Shown here piece by piece: positions 50,873 to 64,000 of a stretch of 64,000 bases of DNA. The notes under the pieces were generated by a model. The model worked only from the letters and a program-made list of their open reading frames with translations, made no database searches and had not been told where the DNA came from. A program made the position numbers and the translations under genes. Origin of the DNA: Sthenelais limicola (Eukaryota > Annelida > Polychaeta > Phyllodocida > Sigalionidae); contig OW804096.1 of assembly GCA_942159475.1 (NCBI GenBank), forward strand, positions 108,040,194 to 108,104,193. The letters are read 5' to 3'. The stretch's first letter is position 1; every line of letters starts with the position of its first letter.

Positions 50873-53800
50873 GACATAACAATCGCATGCTCATGTAATA
50901 CCGATCACTTCAAAAGCCCCAGATGATGGTAACAAAATCTGCGCAGATCGAATTGCCCCGCCCTCGCGTGTGCATAAGTACCCACTTCCGTTAGATCTAA
51001 GAAATAGTCTATACTGCACTTAAGATCATGTAGCAAACTGTAGCTCTATATCAAAGTCATACATCAAAACATAGATGTAGCTGCGTGATATAGACCAAAT
51101 GTATGTTACGGTTACGGTCCCAGTACTTCGCTCACCCTACTAGAGGATATTAGATGGAAGAGATGGGGCTACCAGTGCCAATATTTCCAACATGATTTTC
51201 GATATATTGCTGCCAAACGGACACTGCCCTTCATCTTTTCGGCCAACGTCCCTTTCCTTTTACATACTGCTGTCTCTAATGTACATGGCGCGGACTTTTG
51301 ATTATTGGAGATGAGGTGCAAGAACAATACTACCTTTTAAAGGTGTCCTAGGCAGGAACTACTCGCTCCAGAAGCCCCAATTTAAGAGGCCTCTACCCCA
51401 GGAGTTACTCATTATTTACAAGGCGATTCTTCATCAAGTGTCTTTCCGGGCCCCAGGAACTCAATATCAGCAAAGGTCAGATCCATTGAGTAGGAACAGG
51501 TCTGCAACTTCATTGTCTAAATGAGTAGGATAAATATTGTTAGATCCCTAGTTATTTGGCTCTCTAAATACTAGCCTAGTGCTGGAATAGCATTTCTGCT
51601 TCATTAGGCCCGATGAGTGGGAGAGATGGTCATTGCTGGGTCATCTTCTCCTACGTGGGTGCTGCTGGGGGCGGTTAGCTATCTAATCAAGTGGCTAGTT
51701 GACAGGCAAAATTAATGGTGATCAAGCTACCAAGCGAAATGTATGTATGGTACACACTCTCAACAGTCCCCTGAACTCGAGCCAATGTTATGATAATTAA
51801 GACCGGCTCGTAACGCCTCAGTGTGTACATTATTAGGCCATGTGTAAATGGAGAGGGATGCAGGAGAAGCACACTAATATATGATCTGATCGTATATATG
51901 TGCCGGCATTGGGGTGACTAATCTCAGAGTATAAGACACAACTTGTTGGCATAGATTTTCTGCTTAGTATATTGTTTGATCTAGGCCTCATCCACAGATT
52001 TCAATCAATCGAATTTCTACACACGCAAATGTACCCTGCATGGTCTGGTATCCATGTTTTGAAATGCATTCGATCGTGTGACTCATAACATAAAATGAAT
52101 TATCAAGCTAACTAAGCCATGTATATGTAGATGATATACAACAGGGAATGTTGTTATTATTGTCGTGATGCAATATTTTGCATATGTATGAGTATTTAGT
52201 TATGAATAATGATTGCTTCGGAATATCCTGACGACACCCAGCGTACCTATTCATGCGTTTGTAACGAGACAATTGTTGTAGAGAACAATCTCTACAATCA
52301 AATTGAGACGCTACCTCGCCGAAATTTTGCCGAATTATTGCTTACAATAATTATCATAACTTTATTTCTATTTCTATTCATAAAGATAAGATATATTCCA
52401 TCATTCCAGCAAGCGATGAAGAAATCGAGGATTTTTAGTCTAAATTTGAGTTGGAAAATTGAACTGGTAGGCTGTGTGCGTTCTGCTCCTTCCTTTCCAC
52501 CTAAATCACCCCATTGGGATGCCGGTATAAACGTCAACGTTTAGAATAAATGAGCGTGTAAGAAACAATATCGTTTTAATTAGGCGAATGGACGCTAATT
52601 TCGAAGAGCCCTCGCATGCCGCATTTGATCTCGGGAGAAAGGCAAAACAGCGAGTTTTTCCCTAATTGAACATTGAATATTCGATCTCTTATGGGACTGT
52701 CTCCTTAAACTCCTTTTGAATGGAGATTCTTATCTTAATACAGGCGGTTCCTATCAAAACACAACATTGTAGAGGACGTTTAATTTTACCGTATGAGAAA
52801 TAGGCCCTTTTAACATTCGGGCCGTAATGGAGAACCCTTGGTGGAAAAGGCGGCCTAATCAGTCTTTTTGGCTGATGGAATTTTTGTCATTCTCTGCCCA
52901 CGTTCTTTGCGGCCAAATAAATCTGTTGGAGTAATCTCCACGACGGGTAATTCAATCAAGGGTGTGCAATGAACATTGTAATTGATTTAGCTTGATTGGT
53001 AGGAGCAGATAGGCTGTACAGACAATTACAGCTATCGGGGGGCTATGGCCATCTATGGTTCTCGATCTAAGATAGTGGCGATGGTAGATGTGTGGAATGT
53101 GAATACGCAACGTCCTATATAACATCTCTAAGCAAAGATGGTCAGGGTCTTTGGCACTTTGTTTAAAAAGTCACGATTCTTTGACATCCTAGTACCCAAC
53201 TATGGGGAACTGAGTCTGATCACAATCTTTCACCAGGAAAGCTAGGACCGACTGTAGCTTTTTCCAACTTCGTGCAAAATGGGTTAGAAAATAAAACTTT
53301 CTCCCAGACATGTTGGTGCTAAACAAGAGTCAAAATAAGGACCAGCAAAAATGACCGAGAAAGAAAGGGACAGAGAAATATGGTATATCTGTGTGTACAG
53401 GAAGAAAAAATACTGGGGAAGAAGAGGTTCAAGGTGGCTCCTCTTCTGTTTCACTTTTTACCAGAGTTACTTAATTTGTTGGTAGGAAAGTGTTGGCCAA
53501 AGGACCGCCTGCTTGATCAGTGTGGCTGTGTCCATGTAGGCCAGTGCTCACCCCCTGTACCTGATGAGTCTTTAATTCCATTAGTCACTACATTTCTTCA
53601 CACTCGCCACTTCCTTCCTACACAATTACCTCAAATGCCGAGGGGATTGGGCGAAGCTGAACACACACCTGCTGTCGTACGAATTCTCATCGCAACAGGC
53701 GCTTCCACATGTACGACAACAGCAGCAGTACAAGCAGAAAGAACCTGCTCTGTCACTTGTCAAAACTTGAGCTGTTCATAAGGGAGAGCACTTGCGAAAT

Positions 53801-56800
53801 CCCGACTACATGAGCTGAATGGAAAACATGTTCCTTCTTACAGCGCCAAATTAGATGTAGACTCCGACAGCCAAGGCAATGAATCATTAAGGCAATTTCC
53901 CCTCTATACGTCTTGGGTTCGATGTATGAGATGCTTTTCCCCCAACAATGTTAACCATGAGGTGACCCCTCTGCTAGCGGTGAATAATTGAGTTTTTGAC
54001 ATCGCCGTCTTTTTTACTTGCCCTAACTGAGATTCTATGAGGCCTGATCACTTTGAGCGCAGCCATGTGCACCACATGTACTCTTGGTTTGATTCTATGG
54101 TATCCAGGCTTTAGGACTGGGGAGATTCAGGATAACCAAATGTGATACTCCATTACACCTTCTGGTGTGTTGACACTGATGACGGATTGCTTTCTTTAAT
54201 CATTATGGAGTTAAAACCTTTTACCAATAATTTATAATTTCACATGTTTGACCCATTCATAATTATTGTAATAAAGCACTATTCTTTTCCAGAATACAGG
54301 ATCAATAATATTCAATGTAGAACTGTATTAGAATACGCCGTAGAGATTCCATCAGTCCATGTCCCACTGCGAATCCTAATGATTCCTGTTTCAACGTTCC
54401 AAACTCGAAGATTACTCCCTCATTGAGAACGTTGTCTGAAGGTCGGGCCTAACTCTTCCTTAATTACGATTATGGAGCAGGTTTTGTCGAGTATTGAATC
54501 CCTAAGAATTGGTCTGTGCCAATGACTGGGTACCCCAAGGAAGACCACAGCATGATGAAATTATCTCAATTATGAATAGAGAGATAATCGACTGATTAGT
54601 CGTCCAGACTTCTCTCATCTTTTGCATTTTGTATTGATTCTTTACGATTATTTTAGCTTCTCATTGAACAATCTCTCCCATAAAGATTTAATCCAATTGA
54701 TGAAAACTGAATTTCCAGTCATGAATTGCTAACATAAACATACATGCAAATAAACTGGGCTGACATTCCTACCCTCAGTATCAAAAAGATTTTCATTGAA
54801 GATATTCAGTGTGCGCGAATTACCGAAGTAATCTACGCGTCCTTCATCGATCGAAGGTTTTGAATTTACCGTTTCCCTTCCTGTTGGAGGAAAGTATGGC
54901 GGTATAGAGATAGGAGAAGCCAAGCGTGTTTTCTTTGCACGTGTATTGCGTGATATCAGCTAAATTGCTTTCATCTCTTGTACATGTCACGAGGCACATC
55001 TCAGAATCAGTAAAGGTTGTTTACATTCAGATTTCGTAACCTGTGTTAAAGTGTGATGTCCTATATGTATGGATTTCATGTGATGACATCTACGGGATGT
55101 AACGTAGACTGTAATACTGCATGATCCTTACTTTTTACTGCCTGATTTAACCACCACCAAGAAACCAGTTAACAAACTGCTGTCACTCACTTTGTCTTCA
55201 ATCATCATTTTCCAGTCTGCTTTCCGGTATACTACCTTACGTTCTTTGTTGCTGACATTGCTTTTTTAAAGTCCCCCTGTCTCCCCCTTACTCTACTGTC
55301 CACGTTGGTCTGTCCCTAGTCCTCCCTTGACACATAGAAGGAATCTGATTCTTGAACCTATAGAGAAGACACTTACTACTACCAATATAGCTGCCACTGA
55401 AGGAACCACCAGGAACTCACTGTCTGACGAAATACCCTAAAGGCCTCCATTGGCTCTACACGAAAGGGCCCTGAGGGGTATTTGTACAAGGTGAAAGCTA
55501 TTAAGAGCTGTACACTATATTCTGGGGGCCGTAAGGGAAAAGGGGCCATTATTGAATGTTCCCGACATCAGTTGTGCCTCAGGGTAATCTTTTTCATTGA
55601 GAAACATTAGATAAGATCTTTGATTCAGCCGGGATTCACTACACGCTTATATCTCTCTGGCCGCTTTATGAAGCCAGAAAGATATTTCTTGATGCATTTT
55701 GTGGTTTACGTAATCCTGTACACCCTCATGTGGCAATTTTCATTGTCTTTTATTTTTCTTCGCTATTGGATACATTGCATGTGTACTCTAATACGTATAA
55801 ACCGTTGGTGTGGCATATTGTCTATTCTACGAGGAGCAAAATACCTCAAGGGGGTCATTTACTTCCTTTTAAGTATTCAAGATGAGGTCTTCACCGAGTC
55901 GACTCCATCCTAAGGGATGGGAAGCAAAGTATTTTCTACATATCAGGGTACTTTCCTTCATATTTAACAATACTCGTGTACATCGATATTGACTATATAT
56001 GAAGCTATAAGGTATCAAAATAATCTAGCTGCGAGAAGATTTTTAATAAAAAAGGCCGCCGAGTTATTTTTCCAACATGGTACATGATACGTGTCCTATT
56101 GCAGTACAGGAGTTTGAATTTTTTTAGAAGCCGCTATCCATTAATTTAGTCTGATAAACAGATTGAATTAGTGATAAGCTGATACGTGAGCTAAATATGT
56201 AATATAATATCGTTACCATTCTTCTATTACGGTGATAGAGTGAGATAAGGGTAATATCTTGCATGAAAGGAAATGCTCAGTTGTAAGCAAAATCATTGGA
56301 GTAGCAGATTTTTTTAATGTTGTTATTGGCCACATCATTTAATATATTTACACAAAATTACGCATAACCACTTATTAGATATATTTTTCATGCGCTGCCA
56401 AATATAATTAAGTAACATGTATCTCACCTTTACTACCATACGCAAAATCTTTTTATATTCATATAACTAAACAAACACACAAACAATGTCTACAACCTAA
56501 TTATTAATGAAGAGGGTGTTTAACAGCAGATTAAATGATCTAATCACTATAATATCACTTCTATAGGAGGTCTAAATAGGCCTGTATAGGTATAACGCAT
56601 TGTTGCATTTTGTTACACAAACATCTTGAACTCTTTTGATTGAGTCTCACAGCGGCATGTGAAAGGCGCTGCTATGTACATAACAAATATGATCAGGCCC
56701 GGTTGACTAGGAAAAAGCCAGCTGATTTCCATGGCGTTGTTCATTATTAATGATTGGGTCCACGTATACTTCATTTATCACTGTCTCCTCCGTAATGATT

Positions 56801-57197
56801 ATCCCAGGCTTTCCCATACCTCCTTTCCAGTAGAAATTATAAGCAACCCGGTACTAAGATAAGACATGTTATACACTGTCTAGTACGTATAATATATATA
56901 TCTTGTGAAATGTTTATTGAAAATGACATTCGAGGCAGCATAGGTCGGAATCTTTGCATATTGAATATGGCCTTTCGAAACGTTTCATAGTTCTTTGACA
57001 TTTCCATTGATATTCACTACACCAGTTAAAGAGATCTAAGTATTTGCAGATGCTAATGAAGATCTTCGCTAAGACATACTTTGAAGTGCGATGGGTTTTT
57101 TGTTGTTTTAATATAGCTAACCTTCGTTTCATTTATGTGTCTCAGAAGTGATCTGGTGAATATTTCTCACCCGGATTCAATGAAGTTACTCCATCTC

Positions 57198-57225
57198 GCA
57201 TTGCCGTCTTTGCATTGCTGTCTTT
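57198..57225. repeat. Two-copy 14-nt tandem repeat
   Basis: GCATTGCCGTCTTT is followed directly by GCATTGCTGTCTTT (one difference) and then GCAG. It is a short simple duplication with no gene attached. Confidence 0.8.
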
Positions 57226-59943
57226 GCAGCGAGTCCCTTTGTCTAGTTGGCCTTCTTGATAACAGATAAAATATTGATGTATTTATGGGTACTATTTCCA
57301 CCTCTCGTTGAGCTGTTGGTGATAGATAGCAAGTTTATATTTCTCATCATATTCTGACCTGTTGTCCCATGTACCGAGGTCATTAAGCCCAGCTGTCGCC
57401 AAAACGTACGCAAATTGTGGATGGGCCACAAATGAATGGTTGTAAGGGCAGTGCCCTGTACTAACTACCCCTGCCGTTGTTAGGAAGCTAACAAAAGGGG
57501 GTCAGGGTTCATATCGAACACACTAAAGGATCGTGGTGTGAGTTATTGGAGGGTAATTTTTATCGATGAGCATGTCCGGGTAAACGGGTGATGGGACAGC
57601 TATCTTTCATCATACCTTTGGGAAGGCTTGCTGATAGATCTTGTCGGCGTTTACGAAACCCCAAATGGCACCCACTGGTCACATTGTTACTTTGTGCTAC
57701 CCTCCTCGCCTCTCGTGCCTGCTTCCCATCAGTGTTACTGATTTATCTTCATGCGTGATGCAGTTTCTGTAAATATTTCATGCTCCTTTTTTAAACGATG
57801 GCATTGATTACGATAGGTACAATATAGCAGTTGGATATACCACATATATACATGAATGTACAACAGTAGTTTCGCACACGTTTTCGCACACAAGGAAAAT
57901 AATATGTTATATGTCGCGGAGGGCAGTACATTATAATTACTGGCAGCGTTAATTCATAATAAAGCCATGTCCACCAGTGACAGGCTGATGGATTATGATC
58001 ACATGGGGATAGTGTCCACACCGCATGCACGCATCCTCTCCTCGTTAATATTAAATATTTCTTCCTCTAAGCGTTAAACTCTTTGCAACCAGACTGAACA
58101 GCATGTTCTTGGCGAACTCCCCTTTGAGGGAAGTGCCTTTGTCCGATGCCAGAGAGGGGCATCTCGTCGGGCAGATATTGCCTTGTACTAATTTCCCTTT
58201 TATGGGGGATCTGTATCAATGTATTATATGATATTCCTACTAGTTCATTGGTGTAGAGCCTGAACAGAATGATAATCTGCATTGGTATTGCTCCTCGCGG
58301 GGGTCGTGCCGCCGGCCTGCCAGTCCAAGCATGGAAGATTATCCCCCATATTGAGTATAGACCCAAGGTAATGAGTACAAACACAGACGACCATGCTGTG
58401 GACACAGATCAGTTAAGTCTCCGACAGGAAACTGGTGATGGTATTGGATGGGGCACGGTTGCTACTCAATATATTTGACCTAAGATGCTACTCGTGTAAA
58501 CGGGGAACATACTAAGGTTTACTATTTGAATTTTATTCTTGAATATGCACTTGGTATTCCTGATAAACCTAGGGATTTCAAGAACCCTCAGATAGTAGAT
58601 TACTCAATTTGTTGCTCCCATTCTAGGCCCAGAATTTATGGGTGACGAAACTGCCTCACTAACGATGAAGCTCTCTTTCACTTTGTGTGTTTAGCTGATG
58701 TGATGACTAGTCTCAGAAGCTGAGAGGACGCATGCAATGTTCTGCTTTCCTCCGGCACACCTGCTGAATTTCGCACTATTGCCTTTCAATAATACATAAG
58801 GAGACAATTAATTTACCCCAGAAACTCATCTCCTATCATCAACAGTTTTGCCAAGTAAATATAACACTCATGACTGAGAGTTCTCCCGTCCTAGTCAATC
58901 GAATATTAGGACCCTCTTGTGAAATTATTGACTGAATGCTGTCAACTAGAGTCCTTATTTCTGTCGTTTGCCGTTGTTTGACTATGCAGAAAACACATCT
59001 GCTTTATGTTTGAGTTCCTTGTAAGTTAACATGTAACAGTGCAGATGTAAATTAGTTATAGCTAAAGAACATTTAAGTGGGATTAATGGAATTGGCCTAT
59101 GCTGTAACATCACTAATGCTTTCATTTCTACAAGAGTTTTAAGGAAAGCATGTGTACATTGATTCGCTGTTCCTGTACATTGATGTAACTTTGTCTGAAA
59201 ATACGCAAAATGACATATATATAATAATTATGCCCCTCGGACAAGATTTCCCTACCTCTTCTTTCTATGACAAAATACAAATTCAATAAGGACAAAGTGT
59301 AAACGCGGCGGAATATCTTTTAATAAGGTGAGCAATACACATAATTATTGTCTCACAATATTTCCAGTTTCTATATGGTATTCACGGTAATCCAGTTAAA
59401 TCTAGGTTATTGCGGAGGCGTATTAAAATAACATATAATATTATGTAAATATCAAATGATGGAAACAAAGGCTGTTTACCCCGTCTTCGTTTGAGTCATT
59501 TGATACAAAGCTTAATAAAGAAGGGAGTTGGCGCTTCATATGCAAGTCAGGATTTTTAATTACCTCCTGTGAATTTGTATCATAGAACCCTTTATGTATA
59601 CGCATTCATTTCCTCTTTGTAACTTTTTTTTTCACAAGTTTATTTATTCAGGAAATTTATTCAGGAAACAACTATAGCACGCTCATCCGAAGATGAATTC
59701 ATATATATTCATATAGGTGACAAAACATTCTACCCTTTCACCACACTTCCAGGGAAGAAAAAATTGCGCATTTAGAGGATCTTTTGATAATTTGACAACA
59801 TGCAACAACAGACTTGAGCAATCCGTAACACCTAGCCAATAACAGATGAACGACATGTGTACGAGCTTTATCATTAGCATTTAGGCGGGTTTAGCTTGTA
59901 TAGTCACTAGACCGTCTTCCGCAGGGCAAGCATAATGGATAGT

Positions 59944-59947
<4 letters not shown>

Positions 59948-59985
<38 letters not shown>
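59948..59985. repeat. (AG)n microsatellite
   Basis: Nineteen uninterrupted AG units followed by GAAGGGGG. A simple dinucleotide repeat in presumed intron or intergenic DNA, likely polymorphic. Confidence 0.95.
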
Positions 59986-59988
<3 letters not shown>

Positions 59989-62399
59989 GGGGGATTCGGG
60001 TACTCATATGGAACCCTTTATTAAAGAAACAGAGACCTGCTTCTCTGATACCTGCAGGTGGTCAGGAAAAGGGTCATTCGGTACATTAACAATTGCCTAC
60101 ACGTCTCACCACCACCTATCCCCCTCCGTGCCTATTTCCAGCCGTGCTCCGCCACTACTAGCTCGAAAGGCAGTAACCATTTGGTGGCCAAAGCCTAACC
60201 GGCAGCACTTAAATTCCATTTTTCTTGGACTCTTGGTAGTCATTTGCCATCCAAAACAGAGAGGAGTGATAGAGAGTCTGAGTATAAAAAGGGAGCTTCA
60301 TAGATGGATGGTGGACAGGAAATTTGCGTTGCGTATGGTGCGGTATATCTTATGGAGATCGATGGCAAAAAGGCGTAGGAAGAGGGAAGAGCCATTACGT
60401 CCCTTTTGGGATCGATTTCTGGAGTTAAATGAACTAAACCTCCTGAAGTAGCACTACAAGACATGCATATAGGATGTCACATTTAAATTATCTATGATTT
60501 TAAGTGTGAAGTTTAATCATAGGAACGTTGCTGATGTTTATAAAAAAAAATTGCTGAAGCCATAGACACTTATTGTATAAGTGTTTTGCAAAGAGGCGGT
60601 TTTTGCAGAGGGTTTAGATACTTGGAGTAGTGTGACGCCTAATCCATTTATTGTATCTATTATATATACTTAACTAGTCCCTATGCTCAATTAGATTGCA
60701 CTCAGGAATTAATAATTCAATAAGCATTATTTCTTACATCAGTATTTAAAAAGGTAGAGATAATTGCCACCTTATATTCGGGTGATACAAGCACATTTTT
60801 GCACAATATATAAGTGTGTTCTTATACAGCCTGTGAAAAGTACGCGAAGCGGATACAACGTACTGGATTTGCGTTATATATTTTATCTTCCATATAACCA
60901 AGGTAATAGCTCAGATTAATCGGATCTATTCTTCTATATCTAATGCATATAATACCCCCTCTCTTTCCTTTAACCGCCCCTATGTAGATGTGTCTTATTG
61001 GAGTCTGTATCAGAAGTTGGATTCCTGCCAAGCCGCCCCAACCATCCCTCATATACAATTAATGTCACTTTTATTACTAGCCAAGCTTCTGGCTCCTGTT
61101 GTGTTATTGTAGATACCTGATGAGGTACTCTACTATAGGGTGAAGAAACGCTCTGACCTGCTCAATTCTTTGACTATAGGACGTGAGGGAGTGTATGGAC
61201 ATGGTCGCTCAATGAAAGGACATCTAAATCAAGAACTAGATATTTATCTTCCAATTCGTTTGCTGAGTAAGTGAGCCGCCAAAGAGATCTTTTATGTTTA
61301 GTTTGCCAAATGAAAGATTGTTTGGTATAATCTCGCTCGCTCTTTGGAATACCAGACTATCCCTGGGTTTAAGTGGCATTGCCTGAGCATTTGAGTTCCA
61401 ACAAATGCATCCATGACGTGCCTCCTCCACCCTATTTGTGAAAAGAGATCCTCGTAGTATGCTATCGATTCCCGGTTTGTTGATGGAATGGTTTTATTGA
61501 TTATCTGTCAAAACAAGGGCTATTTCATTTCACCTAAAGTCAGTATTATGTCTATCATTTTGCTCCAGTTAAATATGTTGCAACATGAAATGGCAAGCTA
61601 CAACATACCATTACTCGAAGTATATTGTGAATGTTGATAGTTTTTAGATTCCCCCATGGGAAACCATTAAGTCCAGATGATATGGTCATTAACTCAAACC
61701 TCTGATTTCACCCGCGATTCTTTGGCAATAAAGGGCATAGAAGCAGTCGTATTCATAAACATTCATCGGTACATGACGATTAGATTTCTTTTTATATATA
61801 TATATTAGTGTGGTCTCATCAAATGGCGGTATTATTATCGATTCAGTTTGATGTGTGCATCAACTTACATTTTTTGGTCTTTAAAGTTTACGATTTAAAA
61901 CAAATATATTTTCACCATATAGCTACGAGCGTTCCATATGTCATTACATCTAACTTAATTGTATTCCTGACCTTCATAGTGCTTACTTAAGTAAAGTAGC
62001 ATGCTGCCGTTGAAGATATGTGTTATACATATACCAGTAGTTACTCCTATAAAACGATGTGACAATCTCTAATATGATATCACATTAGAACAAATGCCAT
62101 TTCTGAAAGATCTATCTATCACCGAACATGGAATACGCTTTGTCAAAAGTGACCTTGAATAATTAGATCTGTTAATTCATTGTCTTTACAACCTTGCATG
62201 GGAACAACTGATGCTTTACAATTCAAAACCCTGGCAAGCTGGACCTTTCAGGATTACTGTATGTTCTCCTGCCATGGGATACCACTCAACCCATTTTGTA
62301 TCAAAAGACAACATTAATTGTGGCATGATCTTAACAATGCATCAGCCACAGCTTTTCGCATACGTGAACGTTTCTTTCTACCATGCGGCTGCCTTCTCA

Positions 62400-62560
62400 A
62401 ATGATCCTTGAGGGCGGTGGCAACCGATGGAATGGCGCACACACAAACACCTAGCGGCAATGCCAGTAGTTAGAAGCTTGAGGGCGCTCATGGCCGGTTG
62501 GTTCAACACGTTGCCAGTCAGCCTCGTCTGGCAACGCCCAGTGTAGCAATACTACGCTCC
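62400..62560. other. Small GC-richer patch with 9-bp inverted repeat
   Basis: GAGGGCGGTGGCAACCG and GAGGGCGCTCATGGCCGG words raise CpG content here. CGTTGCCAG (62509-62517) and CTGGCAACG (62528-62536) form a hairpin with a 10-nt loop. TGAGGGCGCT is weakly CTCF-like. There is no gene. Confidence 0.35.
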
Positions 62561-64000
62561 AGTGAATATTTAATGGAAATGTATGATCGTCTTGTCACTT
62601 CGAATCACGACCAACGTGGCAGAGCACATTTATCAGTATGCCTAACCTACAATGTACTCTGACTACCACCGGTCAGGTTTTATGGTTATTTGAATTCCGT
62701 TGTTCCCACCGACGAAAAAAATACCGGATAAAGTGACTCTCTGCGGGAACTACTTCAGTTAGGTTCACCATATATCACAGCCAGCCAACCATTACTGACT
62801 ATTTTTCTGATTAAAGGAAACCTAGTTTATCAAAGACAATTTTAGTTTAATTGTATACCAATAAATTTAGGGTATATTCTAGTGATGTTATAATGACTCG
62901 GGGACACCAATTTACAAGCAGTGGACGTTCTGCAGATTACCAACAGACCATCAGACACTCTGCAATGGGAAGAACTTGAATGGGCATAAACAGTAAAGGC
63001 AGCACAGAGTGTAGGACTACCCTTGAAGTGGAAATGAAGTTTGTCATTATAATTAAATTTCAGCCTGTAATTACCCCAGTAGCGTTTGTCCCGAGAGAAT
63101 AGCGTCCTGCCACACCTCTAGTCCCCAATTACAACCCCTGGTTGACAACAGTGCGTAAGCAAAATTCCAAGGTCACCTGCAGGGAAAGAAAGTCAGATGC
63201 TTAAAATCTAATTCCAATGGTATCTTCATCAATAATTAAAAATTGCCAACATACATTAGCCAATTATGGTCTGGAGCTAACACATATTCAGTGGTTTCAT
63301 GCGCTCGTAGCCCCATGCAATGTTTGTTCTTAAACACTTGTTTTAGTCGAGTATTTTCATTAATAATATACTTACATTATATTAATATACATACAAACAG
63401 GTGTTTGCTATTGATCACAGATGTAATCAATTTAACATTGACGCCGGTGCAACATCCCCATACATAGGCAATGTAACATTTAACTTCGAATATAAGCTCG
63501 AACCATGTGCCATGTCAGAATGTGTCAGCCTCTGTATCCCCGATCATGACAGAACATTTCTGTGTGCACATTTGTGAATAGCAAATGGATGTACTAATAG
63601 AATCTTTCTCTCTACCAAAGACAATGTTTAGGTTAGCTTCAGGATGCAGTTTGGGTGCATGTGGGAGGGGTTAGGGAGGCTGGCTATGGTTCGATAGCGA
63701 GAGATAGGTCGAGGAAATGGAATTGATTGGGAGCAAGGCATGAAGTGGAGGTTGTTCCCATGACTATGGAGAAGGGTACGGATTAGCATGGCTATGAAGC
63801 CCCGTTGACCTATTTTCCATCCTGAATGCTTTGACTTCTACAGATTAGATCAGATTTATCTAGATATGGCCATTCTCCCGATCAATCTTATTTCGTAAGA
63901 CATACAATTCTAAAACGGGGCCCAAGGAAAGACTAAGTATTTAGAAAAGTAAGACTGAATATATATTTTTCGTACTCGTCTGTTGGGTATTTCAAAGTTG

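Larger units (their letters stand above)
45984..64000 (+). other. Probable next intron and beyond; no further exon recognised
   Basis: After the GTAAGA donor the gene should continue with an exon beginning with two bases of a codon and leading to P-P-x-I and the second Ig domain. I looked for G-E-x-x-x-L-x-C-x-x-x-G-x-P-x-P-x-x-x-W and for another Y-x-C half-domain up to 64000 without finding a convincing one. A short exon could have been missed. Frames at 49356-49676 (-), 50393-50800 (+), 53380-53781 (+), 55620-55913 (+) and 60008-60451 (+) have no recognisable domain. The stretch 52300-53100 and most of 53800-59900 hold nothing I can name. Repeats and CpG patches are listed separately. Confidence 0.5.

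Noticed and set aside
52209..52544. Frame with Y-S-C, a sequon and a hydrophobic segment, resembling an Ig end plus membrane anchor
   Set aside because: No D-x-G before Y-x-C, no tryptophan or other Ig strands, no acceptor at its start. The hydrophobic run is AT-rich codons.
53380..53781. 133-codon frame with several cysteines
   Set aside because: No signal peptide or regular cysteine pattern, and length is within chance expectation for 64 kb in six frames.
56970..56985. CGAAACGTTT as a third copy of the retroelement-end motif
   Set aside because: No CTGATGA upstream and no stem.
60008..60451. 147-codon frame after the AG microsatellite
   Set aside because: The C-terminal basic stretch is suggestive of nothing specific, with no domain and no splice or promoter context.

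Overview
The window reads as nuclear DNA of an invertebrate animal. It is AT-rich and almost all non-coding, with long introns, GT/AG splice sites, microsatellites, decayed repeats and a few CpG-rich patches. The one gene I can support is on the + strand. Its protein sequence resembles the invertebrate Dpr / lachesin / ZIG-8 group of two-Ig neuronal surface receptors, which are related to vertebrate IgLONs. The exact flavour looks lophotrochozoan to me (mollusc, annelid or brachiopod), but that is an impression and not a demonstration.

Gene layout. Three exons fit together in phase: an acidic, tyrosine-rich linker exon (21112-21180), the N-terminal half of the first Ig domain (25015-25121) and its C-terminal half (45779-45983). 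The joins are phase 1, then phase 0, and the gene leaves the last exon in phase 1. Joined, they give the expected order of acidic N-terminal segment, A/B strands with the first Ig cysteine, C-strand tryptophan, a W-N-L-x-I strand, and D-x-G-x-Y-x-C with the second cysteine. The introns are about 3.8 kb and 20.7 kb. I could not find the signal-peptide exon upstream, or the second Ig domain and the C-terminal membrane anchor downstream. These are probably outside the window or too short to recognise by eye.

Region by region. 1-21111: no supported gene; holds a 26-bp perfect palindrome, an exact 171-bp tandem duplication and a hairpin. 21112-25014: linker exon and intron, with a CRE + CCAAT promoter-like module and a long inverted repeat. 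25015-45983: both halves of the Ig domain around a very long intron. That intron holds CpG-rich patches, a hammerhead-like retroelement motif in two diverged copies, a tRNA-Lys-like SINE head, a GPCR-like hydrophobic fragment and a perfect 19-bp hairpin just before the last exon. 45984-64000: probably the next intron, with a CpG cluster carrying a CTCF-like site, diverged direct repeats and microsatellites.

Many open frames of 60-170 codons occur on both strands. None shows a recognisable domain together with splice or start context, and I treat them as chance frames. All family assignments come from reading translated sequence by eye, without database searches.
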